43,955 nucleotides of DNA from Pedobacter sp. ASV12 (GCF_016429155.1 NZ_JAELUC010000031.1:1-43955), one strand, 5' to 3'. Positions 8,671 to 17,315 are shown, numbered from the stretch's first letter. Translations and numbers: made by a program. The notes: generated from the sequence alone by a model not told the origin.

Positions 8671-8961
8671 CTATTTTTTTAGCAACACCACACACTTATC
8701 AATTTCACGCACAAATTCGTTAATTTTTTGCTTTATATCAAGTGTCTTTTCACTTGTGCCTTCAATACTCTTCGCTAATTTGAGCACGCGCAGCTTTTCG
8801 GTAAGGTCGGCTTCGTTAATTTTAGCTCGGTCTAACGTGGCCTTTACGTGCTTGTTTTCTAACTTTAAAAGTTCATTTTCTTCTTGCAGGGCATTGCAGA
8901 GCTCGATAAGGCGAGCTGTTTTGAGCAATACGTTATTTAATTGGTCGGCAACTGAAGACAT
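8671..8961 (-). CDS. ZapB-like coiled-coil protein
   Basis: This is a 96-residue, largely helical protein with heptad patterning over about residues 5-60 (LIELCNALQEENELLKLENKHV) and a charged C-terminal helix. No enzymatic motif is present. Its position directly before zapA and its coiled-coil character suggest a division-ring cofactor comparable to ZapB, but it is not recognisably homologous to it from sequence alone. The 119 bp between it and pheT contain an inverted repeat and no gene. Confidence 0.75.
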   Translation of the reverse strand: MSSVADQLNNVLLKTARLIELCNALQEENELLKLENKHVKATLDRAKINEADLTEKLRVLKLAKSIEGTSEKTLDIKQKINEFVREIDKCVVLLKK

Positions 8962-8981
8962 GCTTTTAAGTTTTAATTATT

Positions 8982-9052
8982 GAATGAAAGAATTTCGAGT
9001 GATTGAATGTGGACGTTCCGATTAAAAAACTTAGCTCCCCATTCTTTCATTC
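8982..9052. repeat. 12-bp inverted repeat in the pheT/zapB-like gap
   Basis: GAATGAAAGAAT (8982-8993) is the exact reverse complement of 9041-9052. The arms are embedded in degenerate ATGAA/ATTCC words that continue to about 9075. No T tract follows on either strand, so it is not an obvious terminator. It resembles other low-complexity intergenic repeats in this window. Confidence 0.6.
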
Positions 9053-9081
9053 CTTCATGCGATCATTCCATCATTTCTTTA

Positions 9082-11478
9082 TTATCTAATTTCTGCTTTT
9101 GCGTTTTGGACTAAGTTAGCTATAATCTTTTGCATCACCGCATCGATTTGCTTATCGGTTAAGGTTTGCTCCTCGTCTTGCAGCGTAAAGTTCAGGGCGT
9201 ACGACTTTTTGCCTTCCGGAAGCTTGTCGCCTTCGTACACGTCAAATACCTGCACCTGCTTGATCAATTTCTTCTCTGTTTTAAAGGCAATCGTCTTTAA
9301 CTCGTCGAAAGTAACCTTTTTGTCGACCAACATCGACAAATCCCTTCTTACCGATGGGTATTTCGGAACTTCTTTGTTGATGATCTTGTTTTTGCGAACC
9401 GCATCCAACAATCCAGCCCAATCAAAATCGGCATAAAACACTTCCTTGTCGGTTCCGGCTTGTTTTCTATCGGCCAGCGTGGCTGCGCCAAACGAAACCA
9501 GGGTTTGTGCGCCTCTGAAATATTTCAGTCCGTAAGCAAAATTTTCGTCGCTAATTTCTTCCGATTGGAAATTGGCAATGCCCAAACGGCCAATAATGGC
9601 ATCTACGGCTGCCTTCAAGTTGTAAAAAGTAGAAGGACCATCGTTTTGGTTCCATTGTTCGCTTTGCTTGCTGCCAGTAACCAATACCAGCAAACGCGGA
9701 CGCTCTATATACTCGCCATGAATTAAATGATAGGTTTTGCCAAACTCGTAGCATTTCAGATCGGCATTTCTGCGGTTCTGATTGTACACCACGCTTTCCA
9801 AAGCCGGCTGCAACAAACTTTGACGCATGACGTTCAAGTCGGAGCTCAACGGATTTAAAATCTGTACGGCTTCTTCTGGCTTTTTAGAAAAGGCCGAACG
9901 GGTAAGCGAATTGCACCAGATTTCTAAAAAGCCGTTTGCAGTAAGCATATCGGCAATCAGGTTCTGGATATTTTCTTTATTTGGCTTGGCGGTATAGGCT
10001 AATGAGGCATTTACCTTGGTAGGGATAACAATATTGTCGTAGCCATAAATACGCAATACCTCTTCGGTAATGTCGCATTCGCGGGTTACGTCTACCTTGT
10101 AGGCCGGCACTTTTAGGCTCAGGCCTTTTTCGGTTTCTGCCGCAACGGTAATGCCCAGGGCCACAAGGATGGCTTTGATTTCGGTGTTCGGAATGTCCTG
10201 TCCGATCAAAGCAATGATGCCTTCATAAGTCATCTCTACATCGAATGGCTGTGCAGGAGCGGGATAAATATCAGCAATGGCCGAAGAAATCTCTCCACCA
10301 GCCACTTCCTTGATCAGCAAGGCCGCACGCTTAAGCGCCGTTACTGTAATTTCTGGATCTGTACCGCGCTCGAAACGGAAAGAAGCATCGGTTTTTAAGC
10401 CATGTCTTTTTGAAGTTTTACGAACCGATACCGAATTGAAATAAGCACTTTCTAAGAAGATATTGGTGGTTTGCTCGCTTACGCCAGAGTTCTTGCCGCC
10501 AAATACGCCGGCAATGCACATCGGCTTGGTGGCGCTGCAGATCATCAGGTCTTCGGCCGAAAGCTTGCGCTCCACATCATCAAGCGTTACAAACGGCGTG
10601 CCTTCAGGGCATTGTTTTACGATGACTTGCTTGCCGTCAATTTGGTCGGCATCAAAGGCGTGCAAAGGCTGGCCCAACTCGTGCAGCACATAATTGGTAA
10701 CGTCTACGATATTATTGATCGGTCGGATACCGATTACTTTTAATTTGTCTTTTAGCCAATCGGGCGATGCCTTAACGGTTACGCCGCTAATGGTAACGCT
10801 GCTGTAACGCGGACAAGCTTCGGTATCCTCTACCGTAACCTCGATCTTTAACGATTCGTTGTCGGTTTTAAAGGCCGAAACATCAGGCATTTGGTAAGAA
10901 GTACGCAAATAAGCCGCCAAATCCCTGGCCACGCCCAAATGCGAAGCGGCATCGGCGCGGTTTGGCGTTAATCCGATTTCGAACATGAAATCATCTTCCA
11001 TCTTGAAATACGACTTGGCAGCGATCCCTATTGCAGTATCTTCTGGCAATACCATGATACCGGCATGTGAAGCGCCCAAACCGATCTCGTCTTCGGCACA
11101 AATCATACCGGCCGACTCTTCGCCCCTGATTTTAGATTTGTTGATTTTAAAAGGCTCGCCTTCGTTGGGATAAACGGTTGTGCCCACCGTAGCTACTACT
11201 ACCTTTTGTCCGGCTGCCACATTTGGCGCACCACATACAATTTGCAGCCATTCGCCGGTACCGACGTCAACCTTGGTTACGCGCAAACGATCGGCGTTGG
11301 GATGCTGGACGCATTCAACTACCTGGCCAATGACCAAACCCTCTAAGCCGCCCAAAACAGGCTGCACTTTTTCAAGGCTCTCTACTTCTAAACCAATATT
11401 GGTTAAAATAAGCGAGATTTCCTGTGGCGTTTTATCGGTTTGTATAAATTGCTTGAGCCAGTTGTATGATATTTTCAT
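9082..11478 (-). CDS. pheT: Phenylalanine-tRNA ligase beta subunit
   Basis: This is the 798-residue beta chain of the (alpha-beta)2 enzyme that charges tRNA-Phe. The order is as expected. The N-terminal MKISYNWLKQF start is followed by an OB-fold tRNA-binding domain (about 40-150, with VVECVQHPNADRLRVTKVDVG). The B3/4 editing domain (about 210-390) contains ESAYFNSVSVRKTSKRHGL. The B5 domain (about 405-480), the catalytic-like core and the C-terminal FDX-ACB anticodon-binding domain (about 705-798) follow. The alpha subunit gene pheS is not in the window. A -7 element and a long hairpin precede the gene, suggesting regulated expression. Confidence 0.97.
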   Translation of the reverse strand: MKISYNWLKQFIQTDKTPQEISLILTNIGLEVESLEKVQPVLGGLEGLVIGQVVECVQHPNADRLRVTKVDVGTGEWLQIVCGAPNVAAGQKVVVATVGTTVYPNEGEPFKINKSKIRGEESAGMICAEDEIGLGASHAGIMVLPEDTAIGIAAKSYFKMEDDFMFEIGLTPNRADAASHLGVARDLAAYLRTSYQMPDVSAFKTDNESLKIEVTVEDTEACPRYSSVTISGVTVKASPDWLKDKLKVIGIRPINNIVDVTNYVLHELGQPLHAFDADQIDGKQVIVKQCPEGTPFVTLDDVERKLSAEDLMICSATKPMCIAGVFGGKNSGVSEQTTNIFLESAYFNSVSVRKTSKRHGLKTDASFRFERGTDPEITVTALKRAALLIKEVAGGEISSAIADIYPAPAQPFDVEMTYEGIIALIGQDIPNTEIKAILVALGITVAAETEKGLSLKVPAYKVDVTRECDITEEVLRIYGYDNIVIPTKVNASLAYTAKPNKENIQNLIADMLTANGFLEIWCNSLTRSAFSKKPEEAVQILNPLSSDLNVMRQSLLQPALESVVYNQNRRNADLKCYEFGKTYHLIHGEYIERPRLLVLVTGSKQSEQWNQNDGPSTFYNLKAAVDAIIGRLGIANFQSEEISDENFAYGLKYFRGAQTLVSFGAATLADRKQAGTDKEVFYADFDWAGLLDAVRKNKIINKEVPKYPSVRRDLSMLVDKKVTFDELKTIAFKTEKKLIKQVQVFDVYEGDKLPEGKKSYALNFTLQDEEQTLTDKQIDAVMQKIIANLVQNAKAEIR

Positions 11479-11501
11479 GTTTCAGTATCGAGTATGGCGC
11501 A

Positions 11502-11549
11502 TTGCATGTAGCGTGAGGTTTTTCGCACCTCTCAATTCTCGCTATGCAA
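11502..11549 (-). promoter_or_regulatory. Long hairpin in the pheT leader
   Basis: The minus-strand leader folds into nested stems. TTGCAT/ATGCAA and AGCG/CGCT enclose GAGGT/ACCTC (11531-11527 with 11519-11515), with a 2-nt bulge in the outer stem. The structure ends 24 nt before the pheT start and lacks a U tract, so it is not a simple terminator. It may affect translation or bind a regulator. PheRS leader control is known in other phyla, but no similarity is claimed. Confidence 0.5.
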
Positions 11550-11567
11550 TACTTTGCTATTAAAACG

Positions 11568-11575
11568 CAAAGATA
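11568..11575 (-). promoter_or_regulatory. -7 promoter element of pheT
   Basis: TATCTTTG on the minus strand matches TAnnTTTG exactly. It would start transcription near 11561, just before the leader hairpin. No convincing -33 element is seen at the usual distance. Confidence 0.45.
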
Positions 11576-11627
11576 TTATTTAATGCCGAAAGCAGAAAGG
11601 CAGGCGAATAGTTTGACAAAGAAAAAA

Positions 11628-11837
11628 TCAATGCATGCCGCCACCAATGCCACTGAGAATGGCTGCACAGGCACCGGCGCCAACCACTACCATAATTACG
11701 GAAATGATGATGAGCCTCAAACCCGGCTTAACGGGCTGACTGCTGGAAGATTTTGCAATGACCATGATCAAACCAACCAGGAAAAGTATCCCTGTGAAGG
11801 CCCAATACAGTAAGGATAATACAATTATTCCGTCCAT
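11628..11837 (-). CDS. Small two-helix membrane protein
   Basis: The protein has 69 residues and two hydrophobic helices (about 5-27 and 41-62) joined by a short polar segment SSSSQPVKPG. It begins with ATG 9 bp after the stop of the radical SAM gene and is co-oriented with it. It is therefore probably the last gene of that operon. The family is not recognised. A partner or anchor role for the neighbouring lipid-type enzymes would be a guess from position alone. Confidence 0.65.
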   Translation of the reverse strand: MDGIIVLSLLYWAFTGILFLVGLIMVIAKSSSSQPVKPGLRLIIISVIMVVVGAGACAAILSGIGGGMH

Positions 11838-11846
11838 AGCTTAAAG

Positions 11847-13238
11847 TTAATCAATTGGTGTCAATTTTTGCCTGATCGCATCAATTTTATGATCGCGGTA
11901 AAAAATATTCATGGTTTCGAAAGGCACCATCTTGTATTTATCGCTCACAATGTGGACACAGGATTTCTTTACGGCGCGCACATCAAAATCCAATGGATCC
12001 ATAAAATTCATGATGATGATTCGAAACAGGTTGTCGTACTTTAAGCCATCGGCCTGCACCCTTGGCAAACAGCACATCAGTTCGCCAAACGTACCTTCGG
12101 CACAATCGACCGAAACACCGGTACTGAACAAATTGATCATGTGTTCTTTCAGTTTCTCATCATGCTCAAACACGATTGTATTTTTCGAATTGTTGAGCAA
12201 GTCTTCCGGGTTGATCAGGTTGGTCATCGGGATAACATCATCATCTATTTTTAAGGCATAGGCCATACACAGCGCATCAGGGTTACAAGGTACCGGAATC
12301 AGGTCTTGAGGGGTAAAAATAGACTGTTCGTAAATTTTGCGGCGTACTTCGGTTAAGGTAATCCGACCGGCCTGATCGTTGTAATTGTCGTTACGACCGG
12401 CAACCTGGGTAGGCTGAAAAGTGACGCCCCTTACGCATTTTTGTTTGAGGGCGTAAGCCAGAATATCACCAATTTCGTGATCGTTAAGGCCTTTTTGCAA
12501 AGTAACCACCAAGGTAGTAGACACATTGAATTGGTTGAGGTGGTCGATGGCCTTTCTTCTCACCTCGGTCAGGTCTTCGCCCCTTAATTGCGTAAGCACT
12601 TCGGGACTGAAACTATCAAACTGCAGATAGATTTCGAAATCGGGCATATAGCTGGCCAGCTTCTCTACAAAACCAATGTCTTTGGCTAGGCGGATTCCGT
12701 TGGTGTTGACCATCAGGTGTTTGATGGGCTTGGTTTTGGCCAGATCGAGGATGGCAAAAAAATCGGGATGCACGGTGGGCTCGCCGCCCGAAAGCTGCAC
12801 CACATCGGGCTCGCCTTCATTGGCCACCACTACATCGAGCATTTTGTCGATTTCTGCCAAAGTACGGTGCCTGCCGTAATGTGGCGATGACATGGCATAA
12901 CAGGTTGGACAGCTCAGGTTGCATCGGTCGGTTACCTCAACAACGGTCAGGCACGAATGCTGTTCGTGGTCGGTACACAACCCGCAATCGTAGGGGCAGC
13001 CATAATGCACTTTGGTGTTAAACTTCAAAGGCATTTCCGACTGCTTGTTATAGTTCCTGATCTGCTTGTAATATTCCACATCATCGGCAATCATGACCTT
13101 GCTTTCGCCATGCGTGCGACAGTTTTTAAGCATATAAACCTTCGCATCCTGAAAAATGATCTTGGCATCGCAAAGCATCAGGCATTCGGGGCAAAGGCTT
13201 TTCGTATAGTCGTAATAGATGTAATCTCTTGTTTTCAT
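11847..13238 (-). CDS. Radical SAM enzyme of the tetraether-lipid-synthase-like family (COG1964)
   Basis: The 463-residue protein has the full architecture of the MJ0619/Tes-like family. An N-terminal rubredoxin-like metal site comprises Cys16, Cys19, Cys40 and His43 (CPEC then CRTHG). A Cys-rich linker follows (Cys81, Cys85, Cys88, Cys96). The radical SAM motif CNLSCPTC has Cys106, Cys110 and Cys113, and the SAM-binding LSGGEPT comes after it. C-terminal cysteines (VDCAEGTFGELMCC) could hold an extra cluster. Archaeal Tes and bacterial membrane-spanning-lipid synthases join lipid chains by C-C bond formation. Its start overlaps the stop of an Lgt-like gene by 4 bp (ATGA), so the two are translationally coupled, which supports a lipid substrate. 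The exact reaction is unknown. Confidence 0.85.
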   Translation of the reverse strand: MKTRDYIYYDYTKSLCPECLMLCDAKIIFQDAKVYMLKNCRTHGESKVMIADDVEYYKQIRNYNKQSEMPLKFNTKVHYGCPYDCGLCTDHEQHSCLTVVEVTDRCNLSCPTCYAMSSPHYGRHRTLAEIDKMLDVVVANEGEPDVVQLSGGEPTVHPDFFAILDLAKTKPIKHLMVNTNGIRLAKDIGFVEKLASYMPDFEIYLQFDSFSPEVLTQLRGEDLTEVRRKAIDHLNQFNVSTTLVVTLQKGLNDHEIGDILAYALKQKCVRGVTFQPTQVAGRNDNYNDQAGRITLTEVRRKIYEQSIFTPQDLIPVPCNPDALCMAYALKIDDDVIPMTNLINPEDLLNNSKNTIVFEHDEKLKEHMINLFSTGVSVDCAEGTFGELMCCLPRVQADGLKYDNLFRIIIMNFMDPLDFDVRAVKKSCVHIVSDKYKMVPFETMNIFYRDHKIDAIRQKLTPID

Positions 13239-14020
13239 GGGCTAATCGGTTTCTCGGCAAAAGCTGCCTTGCACATTCGGATCAAAAACTTATAGTAATA
13301 TAGGAATATAAATAGAGCCGACCAATGAATGCTGCTCAATTCTAAAAACAAGGGCTGATAGGGTTTTAAAAACTCGACCAGAAATCGATACAGGAAATAA
13401 AGCACCATGAAGAGTTTAAATCTATCGCCATTGCGCATTTCTTTATGACGTATACTTAGGAACAAAGCGAACAACAGCACCAAATAGATCATTTCATAAA
13501 GTGCCACCGGATGTCTTTTGATTCCGTCGCCCAAATCCATTCCCATCCAAAACCGGGTCTCTATGCCATAGGTAGGTTCGGCTACGCCCATTAAAAAACA
13601 GCCAATGCGACCAATAAACAGGGCTGTTAAAATCGGGATTACATATAAATCGCCAGAGGCAACTCGTACCCCGATAAACTTTTTGATGAGCTCTACGCCC
13701 AAAAGTCCGCCCAACAAGCCACCCGCAATGGTTTTGCTGGCATACAAAATGCTAAAGGTAAGGTGAGGCAGTTGGTCTGGGGTTTCCAAAATGGCAATCA
13801 GCCTTGAGCCCACTAGCGCCCCAAGCATTGCGCCCAGCATAATCCACAGGCGGTTCTCATCCGAAATCGGGTCTTTTACGCCTTTCCGCAGGTAATAATA
13901 AACCCGAATACCGACTATAAAAGCCAGTGTTTCGAGCAGGTAATGCCAGTGATAGAGCCTACCGCCTAATGCGAACTGGACCGGAAAGCCAAGCCATAAG
14001 AATCTGCCCAAAACCAGCAC
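13235..14020 (-). CDS. Lgt-like (prolipoprotein diacylglyceryl transferase family) membrane protein
   Basis: The 261-residue protein has about seven membrane segments and the Lgt-family landmarks GRIGCFLMG, HPVALYEM and FLYRFLVEF. In true Lgt the signature is GRxxNFxNxExxG. Here the two Asn are replaced (Cys, then Met-Gly), so this is a divergent paralogue rather than the housekeeping enzyme. Lgt moves diacylglyceryl from phosphatidylglycerol to a lipoprotein Cys, and a related glycerolipid transfer is likely. The start is GTG, directly abutting the TAG stop of the upstream gene, and no ATG is available nearby. It overlaps the radical SAM gene by 4 bp. The tight pairing suggests both act on one lipid (inference). 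Confidence 0.82.
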   Translation of the reverse strand: MLVLGRFLWLGFPVQFALGGRLYHWHYLLETLAFIVGIRVYYYLRKGVKDPISDENRLWIMLGAMLGALVGSRLIAILETPDQLPHLTFSILYASKTIAGGLLGGLLGVELIKKFIGVRVASGDLYVIPILTALFIGRIGCFLMGVAEPTYGIETRFWMGMDLGDGIKRHPVALYEMIYLVLLFALFLSIRHKEMRNGDRFKLFMVLYFLYRFLVEFLKPYQPLFLELSSIHWSALFIFLYYYKFLIRMCKAAFAEKPISP

Positions 14021-14860
14021 CTAAAAATAAAGCCTTACAAAAACAGGCAAGTGATCTGAGTAATAACGTTGGTCTTTGCTGTCGGATAATACCGCAAACT
14101 TTTGCACCTTGAAAGCCTTGTTTACAAATACGTAATCTATTTTGTCTTTTAGAGGGCTATCCCATTTAAACGCGTTGAAGGTACCGGTTGGCCCATAAGG
14201 TGGCTCAACGGAAATGTCTTTGGTATCTGTTAAAAACGATTTGATGGTAGCGATGGCTTCTGTTTCGGGCGTTACGTTCAAGTCGCCGGTAAAAACCACA
14301 GGCAGCGTTGGCGCAATTTCCTGTATTTTCTTCTTGAGCAGCTTAGCCGATTCTATCCTCGCCTGCACGCCCACATGGTCGTAATGCGTGTTGAAAACCA
14401 GAAATTCTTTTTTATTGGCCTTATCGTACAGTTTTACCCACGAACAGATTCGGTTCAGGGCGGCATCCCAGCCTTTGCTTGGCACATCGGGCGTGGTTGA
14501 CAGCCAAAAAGTACCGCCGTCTTTTTTCACGAAACGGTTTTTGTTAAAATATACTGCCGAAAACTCGCCTTTGCGCTTGCCATCGTCGCGACCTACACCT
14601 ACCGCATCAAAATTGGAATTGGCCAACAAATCGTCGAACTGCTCGGGTAGCGCCTCTTGTACGCAAAGAATATCGGTATCGTAAAAACGAACCAGGGCTT
14701 TTACATTGTCTTTTCGGTTGGGCCATGCGTTAATGCCATCAGAAGCTAAATTGAGCCTGATGTTATAGGTAATGATATTGATCGGCTGATTTTTCTGGGC
14801 AAAAGTTGCCGTAGCCACACACAGGCCAACAAACAACACGGCTAAGGTTTTTCTCATCAT
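14021..14860 (-). CDS. Secreted endonuclease/exonuclease/phosphatase-family protein
   Basis: This is a 279-residue protein with a signal peptide (about 1-22, ending ATFAQ) and the EEP fold motifs. They include ITYNIRLN at the start, CVQEA with the metal-binding Glu, GDLNVTPET with the Asp-x-Asn pair, and YSDHLPV with the catalytic His near the C-terminus. The family includes nucleases, sphingomyelinases and inositol phosphatases, so the substrate is open. It is the first gene of the string leading to the Lgt-like and radical SAM genes and abuts the former. A phospholipid-directed hydrolase would suit that context, but this is inference. Confidence 0.85.
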   Translation of the reverse strand: MMRKTLAVLFVGLCVATATFAQKNQPINIITYNIRLNLASDGINAWPNRKDNVKALVRFYDTDILCVQEALPEQFDDLLANSNFDAVGVGRDDGKRKGEFSAVYFNKNRFVKKDGGTFWLSTTPDVPSKGWDAALNRICSWVKLYDKANKKEFLVFNTHYDHVGVQARIESAKLLKKKIQEIAPTLPVVFTGDLNVTPETEAIATIKSFLTDTKDISVEPPYGPTGTFNAFKWDSPLKDKIDYVFVNKAFKVQKFAVLSDSKDQRYYSDHLPVFVRLYF

Positions 14861-15041
14861 GCCCCTAAATTACGAATACTATGTTAAATTAGTGTTGCGC
14901 GGCGATAGTCAATGGTTGATAGTTGATAAACTACAGGTTGAGTTGAAGCTTTTTCGAGCAACATAAAAACAAGCTGTCGATTAAGAAAAGAAACCCATAA
15001 GCTACTCATCTAACGCCTAACCACCTAATTCAGCCAACGAA

Positions 15042-15740
15042 CTACATATAACCTTCGTCGGCTAAGCTCATGAAAGAATTATCGGCTATGATCAGGTGAT
15101 CAATAACCGGCAGTTCAAGCACCAAGCCTGCGGCAACTAGCTTCTGGGTAATTTCAATATCCGATGCACTCGGCTTGAGATTGCCCGAAGGATGGTTATG
15201 GGCCAGAATTATGGAAGAGGCCTTATGTTCAAAAGCAATCTTGAAAACCACTTTCGGATCGACCACCGTACCCGAAAAACCTCCTTTGCTCACTAATTGA
15301 GTGCCAATGACAAAATGGGCACGGTTAAGCAGCAAAATCCAAAATTCTTCGTGTGGCAGATCCGACAGTTCGCCCTGCATTACGGCAAAGGCATCTTGGG
15401 AAGAAACAACCTTTCTTGGCCTATCGGCTACGGCTTCCTTGCGCCGCCTGCCCAATTCGAGCGCTGCAATAATGGCAATAGCTTTGGCCTCGCCAATGCC
15501 ATTAAACCTGGACAGTTCTTTGATTTCAACTTTTGCCAATCGGGCCAGGTCGTTGTGGTAAAACCTGAGAATGCGCTTGCTCAGGTCGACAGCCGTTTCG
15601 GTTTTGTTGCCCGATCCAACCAGGATGGCAATCAATTCGGCATCTGTTAATTGCTTACGGCCTTTGGCCGCGAGCTTCTCTCTGGGGCGATCGGCTTCTG
15701 CCCAGGCTTTGATGCCTAGTTTTTGCTCATTCTTTTTCAT
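15042..15740 (-). CDS. radC: RadC family protein (JAB1/MPN domain)
   Basis: This 232-residue protein has an N-terminal helix-hairpin-helix-like UPF0758 region (about 10-100, with AELIAILVGSG and LSRFNGIGEAKA). The C-terminal JAB/MPN metalloprotease-like domain carries the metal motif AHNHPSGNLKPSASD. RadC was once assigned to DNA repair, but its role is unresolved. The gene lies 5 bp downstream of a TlpA-like thioredoxin gene and probably shares its transcript. An inverted repeat (15033-15041 with 15054-15062) overlaps its stop codon, without a T tract. The 181 bp between it and the EEP gene hold no gene. Confidence 0.93.
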   Translation of the reverse strand: MKKNEQKLGIKAWAEADRPREKLAAKGRKQLTDAELIAILVGSGNKTETAVDLSKRILRFYHNDLARLAKVEIKELSRFNGIGEAKAIAIIAALELGRRRKEAVADRPRKVVSSQDAFAVMQGELSDLPHEEFWILLLNRAHFVIGTQLVSKGGFSGTVVDPKVVFKIAFEHKASSIILAHNHPSGNLKPSASDIEITQKLVAAGLVLELPVIDHLIIADNSFMSLADEGYM

Positions 15741-15745
15741 GACAC

Positions 15746-16792
15746 CTATTTCGTTCCGCCAAAAACTTCCGCCAGTTTTTTGTCGAGTTCTTCTCCGCGG
15801 AGGTTGGTGGCCAAAACTATCCCGTTACCGTCTATCAAGATGTTGCTCGGAACGCTCCGTATGTTGAACATCCTCGAAACCGTATTTTCCCAGCCCCCCA
15901 AATCAGAAACATGTGTCCATTTTAAACCATCGGCTTTGATAGCCTTAAGCCATGCCTTTTTGTTGTCGTCCAAAGAAACACTTAAAATTTCAAATCCACG
16001 ATTTTTATATTGCTGGTAGGCCTTCACTACCGTTGGGTTTTCTTGTCTGCAAGGCACGCACCACGATGCCCAAAAATCAACCAGCAGGTACTTGCTCTTA
16101 AAATCGCTAACCGAAACCGGATGTCCAAACTGGTTGCGCTGTTCAAAATCGGCTATTTTCTGGCCCACAACCACATCAACGGGCTTGATGTTATTGTTCT
16201 TGATCGCCAAGGCATAACTGGTTGTTTTTAGTGTTGGACTTAACGAAGCATAGACCTGCTGCAGTTCGTCGTTATCAAAATATTGCTGATATCCGCTCAA
16301 AATATAAAGCGAAATCATAGAATTAGGGTATTGACTCAACAGTTCGGCTACGCCCTGTCGGATGTTCTTTTTCTTTTCGTCGTCGGCAATTGGCGACTGG
16401 ATGATTTTAGAAAACTGCTTCGTAACCGAATCGATCACTTGGTGGGCATGCCCAGCCTGAATGATTTTTCCTTTTACATCCAATCCGCTAAACCTGTTGT
16501 TTTTAAAAGAGGCCGTATCCAATTGGAGGATAGTTTGGCCAGCATCGATCCAAAAAGGCGTAAGGCCTACCGGTTTAGCAAAGGGAACAGCAATATAGGC
16601 ATAGGTAGGAATGCTTACCTTTCCCTTAAACAGGAAGCTTCCGTTTGTGGTATATACCGAATCTTTTTTGCCGTAGTAGAGGTAAACCTTACCGGCGTAG
16701 TTGTTGATTTTGCCCCGAACGGAAAAACGGTGCTGGGCATTGAGTTGGCTAAATAGGGATAGAAAAAAAACGAAAGCGAAGATTTTTTTCAT
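15746..16792 (-). CDS. TlpA-like periplasmic thiol-disulfide oxidoreductase (DUF4369-thioredoxin)
   Basis: This is a 348-residue exported protein. It has a signal peptide (about 1-19, ending LNAQ), an N-terminal DUF4369-type beta domain (about 20-125), a helical linker, and a C-terminal AhpC/TlpA thioredoxin domain (about 205-348) with the redox motif WASWCVPC. Proteins of this layout are common in the Bacteroidetes. They maintain periplasmic thiols, for example during cytochrome maturation or cell-envelope folding. It is immediately upstream of radC. The rpsT terminator begins at its start codon. Confidence 0.9.
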   Translation of the reverse strand: MKKIFAFVFFLSLFSQLNAQHRFSVRGKINNYAGKVYLYYGKKDSVYTTNGSFLFKGKVSIPTYAYIAVPFAKPVGLTPFWIDAGQTILQLDTASFKNNRFSGLDVKGKIIQAGHAHQVIDSVTKQFSKIIQSPIADDEKKKNIRQGVAELLSQYPNSMISLYILSGYQQYFDNDELQQVYASLSPTLKTTSYALAIKNNNIKPVDVVVGQKIADFEQRNQFGHPVSVSDFKSKYLLVDFWASWCVPCRQENPTVVKAYQQYKNRGFEILSVSLDDNKKAWLKAIKADGLKWTHVSDLGGWENTVSRMFNIRSVPSNILIDGNGIVLATNLRGEELDKKLAEVFGGTK

Positions 16793-16824
16793 AAAAAAAG
16801 CGGTATAGCATAGGCTACACCGCT
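16793..16824 (-). terminator. rpsT terminator
   Basis: AGCGGTATAGC (16799-16809) and GCTACACCGCT (16814-16824) pair with one mismatch around ATAG. On the minus strand seven T residues follow (16799-16793). It lies 23 bp beyond the rpsT stop and directly upstream of the TlpA-like gene. Confidence 0.9.
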
Positions 16825-16847
16825 CTAATATAGTTAAAAAAAAGCGA

Positions 16848-17102
16848 CTATTTTAAACCGTTAACGAATTTCGTTAATTTGGATTTATTGTTAGAAGCCT
16901 TGTTTTTGTGGATTACATTTTTCTTGGCCAAACGATCTAGCATAGATACTACCTTAGGTAATAACTCTAAACCAGTTTTTTTATCTTCAGCAGCACGCAA
17001 TCTTTTGATGAAAGTACGTGTAGTTTTTGCTTGATATCTGTTACGTAGACGTTTTGCTGCGTTTGCTCTAATTCTCTTTAAAGACGATTTATGATTTGCC
17101 AT
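16848..17102 (-). CDS. rpsT: 30S ribosomal protein S20
   Basis: This 84-residue, highly basic helical protein is the primary-binding small-subunit protein S20. The start MANHKSSLKRIRANAAKRLRN and the later VSMLDRLAKKNVIHKNKA are diagnostic. It is a single-gene unit. A strong promoter lies 41-72 bp upstream and a terminator just downstream. Confidence 0.97.
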   Translation of the reverse strand: MANHKSSLKRIRANAAKRLRNRYQAKTTRTFIKRLRAAEDKKTGLELLPKVVSMLDRLAKKNVIHKNKASNNKSKLTKFVNGLK

Positions 17103-17142
17103 TCTTTTTCAGCCTTTTTGCTATTTTTATTATTTCGGACTG

Positions 17143-17174
17143 CAAATATAGAGTTATTGTTTTAAAATTCCAAA
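17143..17174 (-). promoter_or_regulatory. rpsT promoter (-33 and -7)
   Basis: On the minus strand TTTG (17174-17171) and TATATTTG (17150-17143) are separated by 20 bp. This matches the Bacteroidetes primary-sigma consensus TTTG-N17-23-TAnnTTTG. It is the best promoter in the window, as expected for a ribosomal protein gene. Confidence 0.8.
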
Positions 17175-17315
17175 ATGGTTTTGAAAATATTTTTTATTTA
17201 AACTCCTACTTTTTAATCACTTGCCAAAAACAAGCCTGGGAACGCATTTATATTACCCTAAAGTTAAGCCATTTAAAAAAAACGACAAAACTATTTCTTT
17301 AAAGGGGTAAAATGC

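Noticed and set aside
15033..15062. Inverted repeat at the radC stop as a terminator
   Set aside because: The arms GCCAACGAA and TTCGTCGGC mismatch in the middle and no T tract follows, so termination is not supported.
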